Source: Chaenocephalus aceratus
Taxonomy: Eukaryota > Chordata > Actinopteri > Perciformes > Channichthyidae
Assembly (NCBI GenBank): GCA_023974075.1
Contig: CM043790.1
Location: 15,239,804 to 15,303,803, forward strand
DNA length: 64,000 nucleotides
Direction: 5' to 3'
Positions 1 to 11,513 of this stretch are shown here, piece by piece. Below the pieces are notes generated by a model that was not told the DNA's origin, made no database searches, and saw nothing but the letters and a program-made list of their open reading frames with translations. Each line of letters starts with the position of its first letter. Within the stretch, counting starts at the first letter, position 1. The position numbers and the translations under genes are program-made.

Positions 1-73
1 TTTATCGGGATAACGTCATAATTCCTAATATCGGACCGATAATTATCGGGCCGATAATTATCGTGCATCCCTA
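1..73. mobile_element. Right terminus of a hAT-like DNA transposon, cut by the window edge
   Basis: The window opens in short palindromic blocks built on ATCGG/CCGAT and ends at TGCATCCCTA. Read in reverse this gives TAGGGATGCACGATAA, the form of terminus seen in many fish hAT-type elements. The other end and any target-site duplication lie outside the window, so the family is inferred from the terminus only. Confidence 0.5.
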
Positions 74-2284
74 ATTAGCATAAAGCTTTCTTTTTGGCAC
101 TCGATCCTGACACCTCTAATGAAGCTTTCAGGGGCGTGCGGCATAGCAACGAAGCGCCTTGACCAACTGTCTGAGCGCTATAAATCATCATCCTCTCCAT
201 ACCCAGGAAGGCAGCGTCCTTCAGCGTGACCTGCGTCAGCGTAACACCAGAGAAATGAGCTGGGTGCAGTTCATCACATCCGTCAAGCTCCTGACTGGGA
301 CGGGTAATCCATGAACGAATTGCGTTTGACTGAAACATACCTTGAAAAGAGCACAGTGATTTCATGCCTTTTTCACTCAGATTGCTCACCTTGATTAACC
401 TGCTGTGGCAGAGAAGCTCTTTTCATTCAAAAAAATAAATGTTACCATCTGCAATCAAGTTAAAAACACACTAATGCCTTCACCAGTTTTTGCTTTTAGG
501 TGTCTAGCCTGTAGGCTTAGGGCAATTTTCACAATATTGCACCAGTATTTCTCCTCTGACATTTATCCCTCCCATTCCTTCACTCAGCCCTAACTGTAGA
601 TTATAGCAGCAGAGATATGGCCTTACATGACATATGATTCCCATGTTCCAGTGCAGGTGTCAAAGCTGTGTATGTGCTAATGATGAGTGTGTCCAGGGGA
701 GGGAGAGGAAAAGCTCCCCGGGGACAGGCCACTCTTTCAGACTGTTGTTTTTAACAAGGGAAGGGCTGTGACTGACTGACTGCAGGGGCCAAAAAATGCA
801 TGTACGGGATTTATTTATTTTTTAAAGCCTGGAGGATAACATTTCCTACACATGTACCTTTTTTCCTTTAACTGTGACCTAATGACCGCCTTGGTTGCTA
901 TGTTTGGAATGCATAAAGCTTGCTCAAATTAATGTGTAACTACTGATAAGAAGTGACCGAGAAGACAAGGTGCCCATAAATAGTTTTTATTTTATTTTTC
1001 ACACTTTCAATACTCATGACAGGAATACATATAGGAAAAGCATCATTACGTATTCTACTGCCATACCAGCCAATCGATCGCAAATCCTCAGGTGTCTCTT
1101 ATGCCAGCTCTCTAGCTCCTAGCCTTTTCACATGCACCCGTACACACAGAACACTTTGATTAATCACTTCATTGGTTTCACAGCCAGAAGCAAAAAGGGA
1201 GAAATGTATGTTGCACTGTGGCAAAATATCCATATTTAATTCTTCTGCTACTATGTATCATAAACCTTCGATAGAAAGCCGGACTTTACTTTTAGAAATG
1301 CATGCAAGACAACACATCAATCTTTTTTTTAGCATTTATTAAGCATTCCGTTATGCTGAATTTGGAAAACCTTTCTCTAAATGATCCATAAATTACTTTT
1401 ACACTTGCAGTTGAATATAAATCCTGCCGACAAGCTACACACATTAGGTATTTTCCATCATGACAACCTCTTTACCATCACCGTGTCAGCTATTTCTTCC
1501 ACACAAGCACAGCATCAGCAAGTTAGATCAGTCTGTTTTTCCCTCACCAAAATTAAATGCATATGTATCTCTGTCGCACCCTCCCTTCCTCTATCTCCCT
1601 CACTCCCTCTCAGTGGAGCCCAAAGGGGACAGGAGACGGCTGCTAATTGCAAGCCTTGAACCAAACACATGGTGTTAAAAGCAGATAAGGCTGGATCACA
1701 GATCGCCTGCAATGAAAAACATGTCCAGAATAGAGAGAGTCTGCCTGGCTTGCAGAACTATGAATTCATGTGCAATAACTTGGAGCAAAACTCACGTGGT
1801 AATAAATTACATTATTTTAACATCTCTTCATAGAATAATCAGAGTTAGGCTTTCTGTCTTGCATTTAAAATCTCTCTTCAGCAGCCACACACAGCAGCAG
1901 CAGCTGAGGTAGCAATGCCACTCCCTGACAGCTTTATGGACACAGAACACCATCTTTCTTACACAAGAGTGGCCCAAATCACCTGAACATAACAAAACAG
2001 CCACTCTACAAGGAAAGTATCAGCCTTTCAGTACCAAAAAAGGCCTTTGGGATGTTTTAGGCAGGAGGAGTTCTTAAATAAAGAGCGACTTGTAGAGAAA
2101 GTACAGCAGCAGTGGATTTGGAGGGTGTTAATGTTGTGTTTGTTCACTAAGCTGGAACCTCTGGGTGTGTTTCAAAAGCAGCACCTGTTATGCAAACACA
2201 CACACTGCAGGGGCAAAGCACATAGAGGAGGACTATGCACTATGCTATTCTGTTCAAACAGGTGCATATTCTTAATATCTACAA

Positions 2285-2322
<38 letters not shown>

Positions 2323-3552
2323 TGAGCTGTTAAACATGTTAATTAATTGATTAGTTGTCAACTATAAAATGATTATATAATCCCTTATATATAAAAGCAT
2401 TTTTATAAATCTGAATTGAGTCATTTTTAAGAAGAAAAAAGTCAACATTTTCTGAATTGGACTTCTTAAAATATGAATATTTACAAGTATCTCTGCTCCT
2501 TTCTTTTTTAATAATGAGTTGCGAGCATTCGAGACATTTGAGGTTGTCAGCTTTAGTCTTGGTAACAATAATCAAATATTTTCAAACTTTTCTGACATTT
2601 TTTTACCCAAACAACCAATCAATAAGCTGAGAAAACAGACAATTATCTTGAGTTGCAGCCCTAGTGAAATCCATGAAACGATAGCCAGCTGCAACGCAGT
2701 GATAGCAGGGAAGGGATGATGTCTCTGACCTACATCAAGGCATGGATGGTGCATAAATGCGCCTGAGGCACTGACAACCATTCAGCCATCAAATATCAAA
2801 TGGCCAGCTACAGTATGAGTAATGCATCACCCGGATGAACCCAGGCACCGAGCTCGCCTTCTCAAACTGATGCTTTCCAGTGGAGGGTGCCAAACCAGAG
2901 CCTGTTTTTAAGTAAATGAATAATAAAATACTTTGCTCGAAGTTTCAGCAGTGTGCTCATTGGGTAGGGACTTCTGCTGTGGGCTGAGAAGACATGTTTC
3001 TCCTCCAGAGATCAATTATTTCCTCGGCACAACTCAAAACGTATAGAGCAAGTCCAGACTCTGGAGACTGAGGCGTCCAAGCACAATACCTGCTTGCTGA
3101 TGTTCATCCTATGGAAAACGATAGTGATACTAGAAAGATTTGACAGAAAGAATGCTGCAGAAATATGATATGAATGCCATTGGAAGTGTGAAATACTGTA
3201 TAGTTACTCTCTGTCTTTAGACATGAAACAGAGATGTATAACAGTAGCTAATAAAGATAAGTAAGGATACCAAGTGTGGCATTTCAAACTTTATAAAGAT
3301 CTATAAAGCACCAAGCTCCATTGATAAATTCGGATTTGTTTTGAAGGCTTACTGCTAATGAAAAAGCTGACAGGAGTTAACTTCCAGTGTTGCTAATGCA
3401 TTGAAATGCTGCTAATTCAGAGTTGTGGCAACATAATGAATGGAGCCCATCATTTGTCATGTGCCAGAATGAATAAACTACAGGTGAGGGCAGGAAGTGG
3501 ACACAGTGACGTTTGTGACATGGGGCTTGGTGTCATTCATTCACTAAAGTAC
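74..3552 (-). other. tmtc2: Proximal part of tmtc2 intron 1
   Basis: On the minus strand this follows the splice donor of the exon at 3553-3635, so it is read as the start of intron 1. No second exon was found before the left edge. It is AT-rich and holds an (AAT)n microsatellite at about 2286-2321. The short open frames in it have no coding character. The assignment depends on the exon call. Confidence 0.55.
2286..2321. repeat. (AAT)n microsatellite
   Basis: About twelve uninterrupted AAT units. Simple repeat of slippage origin, probably polymorphic. Confidence 0.9.
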
Positions 3553-3635
3553 CTGTCATCGTAGCAGAAATCGGCGCCCAGAGTGTTGACATACAGGACC
3601 AGAGCCACGGCGCTGCACAGCAATTCTGCAAACAT
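3553..3635 (-). CDS. tmtc2: First coding exon of tmtc2 (transmembrane O-mannosyltransferase targeting cadherins 2), partial gene
   Basis: On the minus strand an ATG at 3635 opens 27 codons plus two bases, ending in CAG|GTACTT, a good splice donor with GT at 3552-3551. The peptide begins MFAELLCSAV and ends NTLGADFCYDD. This matches the N-terminus I know for vertebrate TMTC2: a first hydrophobic segment, then a YLNTLxADFCYDD-type motif in the luminal loop, with the exon break just after the paired aspartates. TMTC proteins are multipass ER membrane proteins with C-terminal TPR repeats that O-mannosylate cadherin domains; the acidic pair in the first loop is part of the glycosyltransferase region. 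TMTC1, 3 and 4 diverge at this motif. The remaining exons lie left of the window. Fish may carry more than one tmtc2 copy and I cannot tell which this is. Confidence 0.8.
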
Positions 3636-4049
3636 TTCTCTGTCTCCCTCACACGCGTGGAAATAAAAAAAAATGATAGAAAAACAGGAAAAAAATAAAC
3701 AAAGCTGCAAAGCGAGGCAGAGGGAAGCGGCGAGCTTTAGTCCCTCAGTCCCCGTCTTTGTCAGGATATCTCTGCGAAAACAAGTCCGTGTGTCCCCCCA
3801 TCATCCTTGGTGAAGTGCACAAAGTGGGTAATCCATAGGTCGCTGTCTTCCTAACCCATGTTGGGTGTGAGCTGCAGAGCTTTTTATCCCGCCGTCTGGG
3901 AGTTGGGCAGGAAATAAAACACGAGCCACGTTGAAGTGAATGTGTGACAGCGAACCGCACGCCTTCAGACACAGAGGAGGGTCCGTGCTCTGATGCTCAG
4001 CGGCCGCTGCTGGGGGAGCGTCGGGAGGAGACCGCGCCAAGTCAGCCAT
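3636..4049 (-). promoter_or_regulatory. tmtc2: GC-rich 5' leader of tmtc2 with upstream ORFs
   Basis: This segment lies upstream of the tmtc2 start codon on the minus strand and is more GC- and CpG-rich than its surroundings, as expected of a first-exon CpG island. It contains an 82-codon upstream reading frame (4049 to 3801, beginning MADLARSPPDAPP) and another from 3972. Both end before the tmtc2 ATG at 3635. A TATA-like GATAAAAAG lies near 3885. If transcription starts near the ETS/CRE cluster at 4050-4072, the long upstream frame is in the mRNA and could lower translation. An unseen leader intron could remove it. Confidence 0.5.
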
Positions 4050-4072
4050 AATGACGTCTACAACTTCCGGTT
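4050..4072 (-). promoter_or_regulatory. tmtc2: Promoter-like ETS and CRE/ATF site pair
   Basis: TGACGTC (4052-4058), a CRE/ATF core, is followed by ACTTCCGG (4063-4070), on the minus strand CCGGAAGT, the ETS/GABP/ELK core. The two sites stand within 20 bases at the edge of a CpG-rich leader, a common arrangement in TATA-less housekeeping promoters. The role is inferred from motif and position. Confidence 0.5.
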
Positions 4073-7000
4073 GTACTTTAAAAAATAAAGCGTTCTGCTA
4101 AAGTCCGTTTTATTGACAGGATAGTGGTACAAAAGCTGATAAAAGAGTACGAAAATAACAAGATGATTACACTATTCGAAACGTTTTTAAAACACTATTA
4201 TATCCTTAACTCTATATAACTGAAATACATAATAGTCGACAATTGTTTTTCGACGACTGCATGCATATTTCCCATTACTTCAGTCATAAAGGACTACAAC
4301 AAATACAATGTGTACATACATATATAACGGTCCTGCCTATTTTAAACAGCCATCCATTGCTGCATTAACACATATGATATTACATCATTAAATGTAATGC
4401 AGAAAAAATGAAATGTATTGTTTTTATATTCTAAATAAAACCAGAAATTAAAGTAGGCATACATACAATAAGATTTATATATGTTACTTTACATAACAGC
4501 TTCTACACAGTTTCACTGCTGTTTAATTCATGTTGTGCTCTTATACTGAAATAAATCTGTTCCATTTCCGTTCCTAATCTTGTGTCTGTGGTAAATTGAT
4601 CAATATGTTATCCAAACGCATGTGGCTAGATTCTAGAGCGCATGCGTATTGCCCCTTCCACTGGATAAGGGGATAAATCACACTAAATTATGCTGAGATC
4701 CGTTGGCATGGGTCACTTACTACCACTAACAGTAGTTCATAACGTGGGGTGGTCATCAGAGGGACGTGCAGGGACATCTAGGAGTAGTTCAGGTTGCATT
4801 TATTAAACATAATCGTGAAGCTTTAATTACATTTGACTATTATTGAATTCCCCAAGGGGTAACTACCTTGATAAATGCAATGTTATTTCAATCAGATGGG
4901 TCAGTCTCCTGATATACCAACTACAACAAAGAGTAAATTAGGCTATTATGTCTCTTATTCGTGATAAAGAGTCAAAAGTAAAAAAACGTTATTTTACTGA
5001 TCTGGTTTACATAATCTTTACATAAGTGATCACAGCTGCAGAAAACAGCAGCTTTAAAAGCAACATTGTGTGAACAGTATTCACTTGGACTTTGAAAAAA
5101 GCTTTGTTATTTATTAAAATCTTCTTTCAGTAAGTAATGGCCTGCTTTCAGTAGAAATCATAGCTTAGTGAGTCCACTTTTGTCAGTCTATTGACTAGAT
5201 TGTGTCAGAGTAGAGGCCACTTAGAATAAAAAAGGCTAGTTCTCTAAATCCTAAAAGGGAAAAAGCTTTTTCGTTAACTAAAAATCTCCTAAGTGGCTTT
5301 ACGGTATCTACTTTATATTGCTGTTGATTTAGACCCAGGCTCAAAAATGAGTTTACATTATATTCGGTCCCACAGTGACCAGTAGAGGGCGAACTCACAT
5401 TTACTTTATGTTGCACAACTAAATGCATTGTTCTTAAATAAAAAAAAAACAGTTTCGAAAATGATCCAATCATTGTCTAAACATTCCATAATTACCCACT
5501 TAAAACAATCATAGATTAAAATAACAAGATGATGAGAAACAGCAATGTCTGGTTATTATTATGCTTTTCTGTCTTCAAGTTAGGGATGAACAACATGTTT
5601 TAATTCCCAAAAACAAAATACAGCATTATAAATCATCTCCTCTTTGGGACTGTTAAAATGTTCCTAAACTTGCTTCTACAGAGTATATTGCACAATATAA
5701 ACAAGTGGCAAAGAAAGGAGGGGGAAATAATAGATGTAAAAGTGCTCTACAGACAAAGCATGTATCCTGGCCCACTGCATAATGATTCAGAGTTGTTGCC
5801 ATAGTCAGATCCATCTGTTGGAGCAGACTTCAATGTAGCCTTTCAGAGGACAGCAGCAGGACACTGCCATGTAACCCACGTTCAGGAATTAATTAGACTG
5901 ATCAGAGCGGAACAAGGTTCCTGCTTCTGGTCCGCAATTCACTGTGGACTGATTCAATATCTAAACACGAACAATGTCTCACAGTTTTACATGACAAAAG
6001 GATGTTTTAATAGGCAGGCTTTATTATCCACCACTGGAAGAGGTGGCAAATGATCCAATGAATTAATCAATAATAATTAGTTGCAGGCCTTTCAGGTCTA
6101 GACTTTACATAATACATACAATACATTATAACTGCATATCGAATATTTGTTTTGGAAGAGATTATAAACATCCTGAAAAGATGTCAGCTTTTTACTGATA
6201 ATACTTGCTTTTATTTGTGTGATTTTAAATGCAGGACTTTTGATATACTGTACATTATACGGTCGATGATACATAGTATGTGTTATTCTGTGTCACATTG
6301 AGTTATTGCATGTTTTATTTGTCCTTATCCTTGGATGGGCATACATTTAATACCAATTGTCTAATTGTGTGACTGAATTTGAATGAAAGGAATAAAGTAT
6401 AGTACAATCGCAAGAATCAGATATGGCATCTCTAGCCATTTCTGTATCATCACATATAATCAAAAATATCATTTATTGTATGTGTTGGTATTGGAACTTC
6501 TGTTTGAGGGAATCACTGACTGAAAGATAAGCTCTCCACTTTACACATAAAGCATCCACCAAAGTGAAAACGTGTACGTTTGCATGTGTGTGTGACAGAG
6601 TAAGACCTCCCTGTATGTATCTGGATCCTGGACGGTTTGTAAGAATTACAGGGACACTGCTGGCTGTTAGATAATTATAGGTTCAGATCTACGTCTAAGG
6701 GCCAAATCACTTCTGCATGGAAAAAAACGAAGAAGAAAGTGTGGTAAAACAGAAGGTGATGCTTAACGCAGACTCACTTAAGTGTGTCTTTGCACGAAGC
6801 CAAGAGGCTTAATCCACTTTGTGGGTGTATTTGAGGCATACGGGAGAATATCAAGCAGGATGTGATGTGTGATTCAGGTCCCCTTATGATTTCAAACCTT
6901 TACTCCAAAAGAGACTCAGCAATCAGGAGAAAACATGAGCCCATTAGTTTGAGGCTGCAAATATTCGTCTTGATGCAGCTTACTCAGCAGAATCATAAGC

Positions 7001-7470
7001 AAATTACTTTTCACTTTGGAGTTGATGGTGCAGCCATAATGCTGACGGACAGATCAAGTGGAGGTGGAAGAAGCATGTGTCCGTCAAACAGCACGCAGTG
7101 GCATTTCCATTAATATAATTTGTCTCTTTTTCATTAGGGAGTAAGCTATTCCATCCATGTGGCAGGTCTATTAACTGTGACGGGCGGGGGGAGCAGGAAG
7201 TTTGATGTTCTGCTGTTCAATGGAAGGTCTTTGGAGATTCAAACCTCCTGACTGTGTGATGTTAGGAAAATTACATTGAACCTGGTCCCTTTAAGATAAC
7301 ACACATCCTCCCTCCACCATGTCCCTGTGTGCAATGATGCGTGGAAGACAACCCTTTCAATTTGAAAAGCAATTAAATTCTGAGCAGAGAATAAACTGTA
7401 TTACCGATGCACCCAAATGCAGTTTGTTATTATCTTTAGGTTTAACCTGTTTAAAACTGAGTGGTACAAT
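4073..7470. other. Intergenic DNA upstream of tmtc2
   Basis: AT-rich sequence with no exon, RNA gene or recognisable transposon. Open frames such as 5195-5473 and 6862-7113 lack codon bias, splice context or known motifs. Confidence 0.6.
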
Positions 7471-8190
7471 CAGTGGAGGAATGTAACAAAGTACATTTAT
7501 TTAAGAGTTGTACTTAAGTACAATCTTGACATAGATATACTGTATGTGAGTATTTCTATTGTACAAAAATGCTTTTACTTTTACTTTGGATACATGGAAG
7601 TATTCTTTCCTGATAAAACTTCTGTTACGGTGGCTGAAAGATGCAACAGCATCCCAAAACCCTTGTATTAGAAGAGTAACACATGTACGTCATTAAAAAA
7701 ACATTTACCAAATTGATGAAACATGCACAGCGTTTGCTTAAAGTGCTGCATAAACGATGCGCTGCAAATACAAAACGCTGCAAATACAAAACGCTGCAAA
7801 TAAGAAACACTGCAAGAAGCTCAAAACACAACAAAAATGGGGACACAAGTGATGCACACAGCTGGGGCCGCACGCGAATTGACTAACTCTGTCAACAGTA
7901 ACAGTTGGCCAACTTTATAATCACCGCCAACAAGCGCTCTGGTTCCATGTCCCAACTTCGTCTAGTTGGCGAAGATGTTTCTTCATTTTGATGTGTTTTG
8001 GCAAGTTTTTATAATTGCATCGTTTTTAAAAGTGCAGCACGTATCTCCTAAATGAAGTGTTTTGGGCCACATGTCGGCCACCATATGCTGTCTTATGTAA
8101 CCTTTAGAATTCTGGACTTTTAATTGCAATAGAGTATTTTAAGTCCATAGTATTTCTACTTTTACTGAAGGATCTGATTACTTTTACCAC
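7471..8190. mobile_element. hAT-type MITE with an atypical centre
   Basis: The left end, CAGTGGAGGAATGTAAC, and the following TACTTAAGTAC-rich bases, together with the right end of repeated TACTTTTAC motifs (about 8097-8190), match a very common fish MITE that starts CAGTGG and is built on CTTAAGTA/TACTTTTACT words. The centre, about 7650-8096, does not look like the usual interior and includes a 16-bp tandem repeat. The right terminus is lost where the LINE begins. Confidence 0.55.
7761..7808. repeat. Three tandem copies of a 16-bp unit
   Basis: Unit GCTGCAAATACAAAAC at 7761, 7777 and 7793; the third copy carries a substitution. Short tandem repeat inside the MITE-like segment. Confidence 0.85.
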
Positions 8191-8922
8191 AGCATCAAAA
8201 AAGCACAGCAGAGGATGTTCTTCCTGAGGCAGCTGAAGAAATTCAACCTGCCAAAGACAATGATGGTGAACTTCTACACCTCCATCATCGAGTCCATCCT
8301 CACCTCCTCCATCACCATCTGGTACGCTGCAGCCACAGCCAAGGATAAGGGCAGGCTGCAGCGGGTCATCCGCTCTGCAGAGAAGGAGATCGGCTGCGAT
8401 CTGCCATCCCTCCACGACCTGCACGCCTCCAGAGCCCTGAGGCGGGCAGGGAAGATAGTGGCCGACCCCTCCCACCCTGGACACAAACTGTTCACCCTCC
8501 TCCCCTCTGGCAGGAGGCTGCGCCCCACAGGACCAAAACCTCTCGCCACCTGAACAGTTTCTTCCCCTCCGCTAGCGGCCTCTTAAACAAGGCCCGGCCC
8601 CCCCGCTGACACTTACCTCAGCCACAACATAGTCTCTATATGCATTACATTAATGCAAACAATGTTCATACTGCTTACTGCACATATTTATTGTTTCATA
8701 TTTCATATTCTATATCCTATAATTCATTCATAGCATTCTATTTCCATGTAAATTACTTCTTTATTGTATTGCTATTTAACTATATTTTATTACGGTGTCC
8801 TTAAAGATTTGTAGTTTTATATTAGATTTCTTGTTTTATATTTTATGTCTGCACCATGACATCAAGTCAAATTCCTCGTATTTGTGAACCTACCTGGCAA
8901 TAAACCTGATTCTGATTCTGAT
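8191..8922 (+). mobile_element. 5'-truncated CR1/L2-like LINE, 3' end
   Basis: Contains the last part of a non-LTR reverse-transcriptase ORF, about 300 bases of 3' UTR, an AATAAA-type signal and a short direct-repeat tail, (CTGATT)n, ending at about 8922. Severe 5' truncation and a short tandem tail are typical of dead CR1/L2-clade insertions. It abuts the hAT MITE on its left. Confidence 0.8.
8215..8553 (+). pseudogene. C-terminus of LINE reverse transcriptase (broken)
   Basis: The frame reads FFLRQLKKFNLPKTMM, then SIIESILTSSITIWY, ASRALRRAGKIVADPSH and LFTLLPSGRRLRP. These are the hallmark blocks of the C-terminal thumb/tail of CR1/L2-clade reverse transcriptases in fish (FLRxLKKF, FYxxxIESIL, DxSHPxHxLFxLLPSGRR). 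A frameshift near 8535 moves the normal SRHLNSFFP ending into another frame. The catalytic YADD region is absent through 5' truncation, so the copy is inactive. Confidence 0.8.
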
Positions 8923-10832
8923 CTAACCCAAGGTCATTTGGCTGCACTATTTTCTTTTCTTTAAGTAACCAGCACCATGATAGAAGTCTTTCAGCACAGG
9001 CTGCGTCTTGCTTTGAACCCCAAAGCCCCCTGCAGCGGCCGGCATGCTGCTGTCTCTCTCACAAGTCTAAGCTGAAATATAAAGTCTTGATCTTTGGCAT
9101 GAAGGGAGCCCTGTCTTTTTTTCTTAAGTTCTGAGTTCTTGTTATTTGCCCAAACAAAGGCAAGCCGGATCGAGTAAGCCACAAAATGATGACTTTGATT
9201 TTTACCTTATTCTACCCGCACATCACCCACCACCTCAACTAATAAGTAGGAAAGAATTCCGCCTATGTTTTCACTGTTAACCATCACATATATCATGAAG
9301 CTCAGAAAGATCAGCAAATAGCTTTAAAGGCCAGTGAAAAGGAGGAGGGGATAATGGCAAAAAACTGAAAGAAAAGAGAACAATAAAAACTGTATGAAAA
9401 CCCACGAATCATCCGCAAAAATGAATAGTTTCCATGGTGCATTTCAACACGTTGTGTGAAACCTGTTATATTAAATGCCCACTTTAATTTGTGTTATCAT
9501 TAGCAATGGAGGGGATCAGCAACTTCCATTTTTTTCTTTTCTCTTTTTCACTAAGCACCGAATTCTCCACAGGAAGAAATGGCCAACACAGCGGCAGCCT
9601 GCTATAAATAAAAACAATAGATCTCCAAGTAAAGTTAAGCAGAGGCTCGGCATGGCCAAGAACTCCCATCTGTTTATGCTATACAGACATTGTCAGAGGA
9701 ATGCTGCGGCTTTAAAAAAGAAAAAGAAGCCGTTTCTGCCTGTTGAACAAAGGAAAGGGAATAACTGCAACTGATGGCGGCATGCTTCCCTCAAGTGTAT
9801 GGATAACTCTACCAGCCCATACGTGTCCTGCCAGCCGCCTGTGTCCTTTTTAGCACGGTCACTCATTCTCATCTGCATAATGAAATCACCCAGAGGAAGG
9901 TCTTCTTGTGGATGAATCAACTTCTCCACTCCTGAGACATCACTGAACCCTCTGTTATTCTTAACCTCTGCCTCTAATAACCCATCCACTGCACATCAAA
10001 ATGTAACCTGTAAAAGCAACAAAAAGGACATTTCTTGGACAGAGGACGTTTATCCGAATACCTTTGTTCACAGAGGAGAATGACCTTGTATAGCAAATCC
10101 TACAGATATTGGATGCAGCCAGACATGATGAATTTCTTCCAAGTAGAATTTCCATTATATCATTCAACAAAGACATGCACTCTGCCTTGCTTTACAAGAC
10201 AGGGAAATATAATGCAGAGATGTTCAAACCTTAAAAAAAGAATACAATTGAATATTTGAGGTTCAACACAATATACAGTTGATGTTATGTTGATTAATTA
10301 AACAATCTGAAAATGTCATGTCAGGATTACCATGGCCAAATAATTTTGATTCAAGTTATAATTTCGATAAAACTCTTAAAAAGGCGCTAAGACATACTGG
10401 AATCCCTTTACCAAGAAAAAAATATGTTATTGCAAATATTTCTCTTTTTAGGGAACTTCCTTCATAGTAAAACACAAACAGTCTTAAATTAAGTAATATA
10501 GAACCCTGCATTAAGATAAATACAATTACATTGTATCTGTTTTTTCTCTCTTTTTTTTTCTTTACTACAATCTGTAATAAAATGCTTTATTCCCGCCCAA
10601 TCTTAGTTGATGATTATGTGTAACTGTTTCATCTGAAGCAACAACCTGCAATATAAATGATCACTTTAATGTGCCCCAAAACACCACTTAATCTTAATCT
10701 TCAGTGAGAGGAAGTTTACAGCCATTTTAATGAACACACAGCTCCCTGAATCTGTAACAGGAACCTGAGCAAGCTGTGAGTCCCATAGCGTGTGTGTTTG
10801 TGTAAAAGAGTACAACATGTGCCAGAAAGACA
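8923..10832. other. Intergenic DNA without recognised features
   Basis: AT-rich, with scattered A- and T-runs. No exon, RNA gene or transposon terminus was recognised. Open frames around 9475-9989 show no known domain. Confidence 0.6.
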
Positions 10833-10854
10833 GTGTGTGTGACAGTGTGTGTGA

Positions 10855-10947
<93 letters not shown>
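10833..10947. repeat. (GT)n microsatellite
   Basis: About 115 bases of GT repeats with early GTGTGACA interruptions and one GTCTGT interruption. A second short GT run follows at about 10976-10990. It generates spurious Cys/Val and Thr/His frames on the two strands. Confidence 0.95.
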
Positions 10948-10948
<1 letters not shown>

Positions 10949-11513
10949 ACACGTAAACCAGTGTACCTGTTTATGAGTGTGTGTGTGTGTTTATACATCC
11001 ATCCCAGTCGCTTTATGACGAGTAACATTTGGTCCTGAGCCTGCCTGAGATGAGAAGCGCAGCTGATGTGGGGTTAATGTGTTCTGCAGAGGATTGGAGA
11101 GGAGAGTCGAGGGATCCTTTAAACGTCAGCTCAGGTCTCCTCTCCTGCTCCTCCTGGCTCTCAGCCTCCACTCTCCAGGTAAGTGCACACCAGAGGAGGG
11201 CTAACTATGAATAAAAGTCTTGTTGATGTTGAGGAAATTGTGTATTTTTGTATGTCATGTCCTGAGACAGAGTTAGACAGAATTACACGGTCGCTGGTCA
11301 TGAGTGTCTCGCCTCGGCTGCAGTTTGGCAGATGTTGGAAGGAGCGGTGTTATATTTCACACAGGCTCCGCCCTCTACTGGACTCAATGGGTACTACTCT
11401 CAATCATGCTGTGCGTGCTTTCACCTACTGAGTTTACGTAAACATAGCCGGCTAATCGGGCCGAGCCTACCTGAATGCGCGCGCAGGCCCACAGTATATA
11501 AAGGCGGCTACAC
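10948..11513. other. Unassigned segment with a strong splice-donor-like site
   Basis: Mostly featureless. CTCTCCAG|GTAAGTG occurs with GT at 11179, after a CT-rich stretch. On its own this does not establish an exon. The 3' part, about 11380-11513, is GC-rich with a TATATAAA-like word near 11496. Confidence 0.35.

Noticed and set aside
10666..11038. Open frames rich in Thr/His or Cys/Val on both strands
   Set aside because: They are translations of the GT/CA microsatellite.
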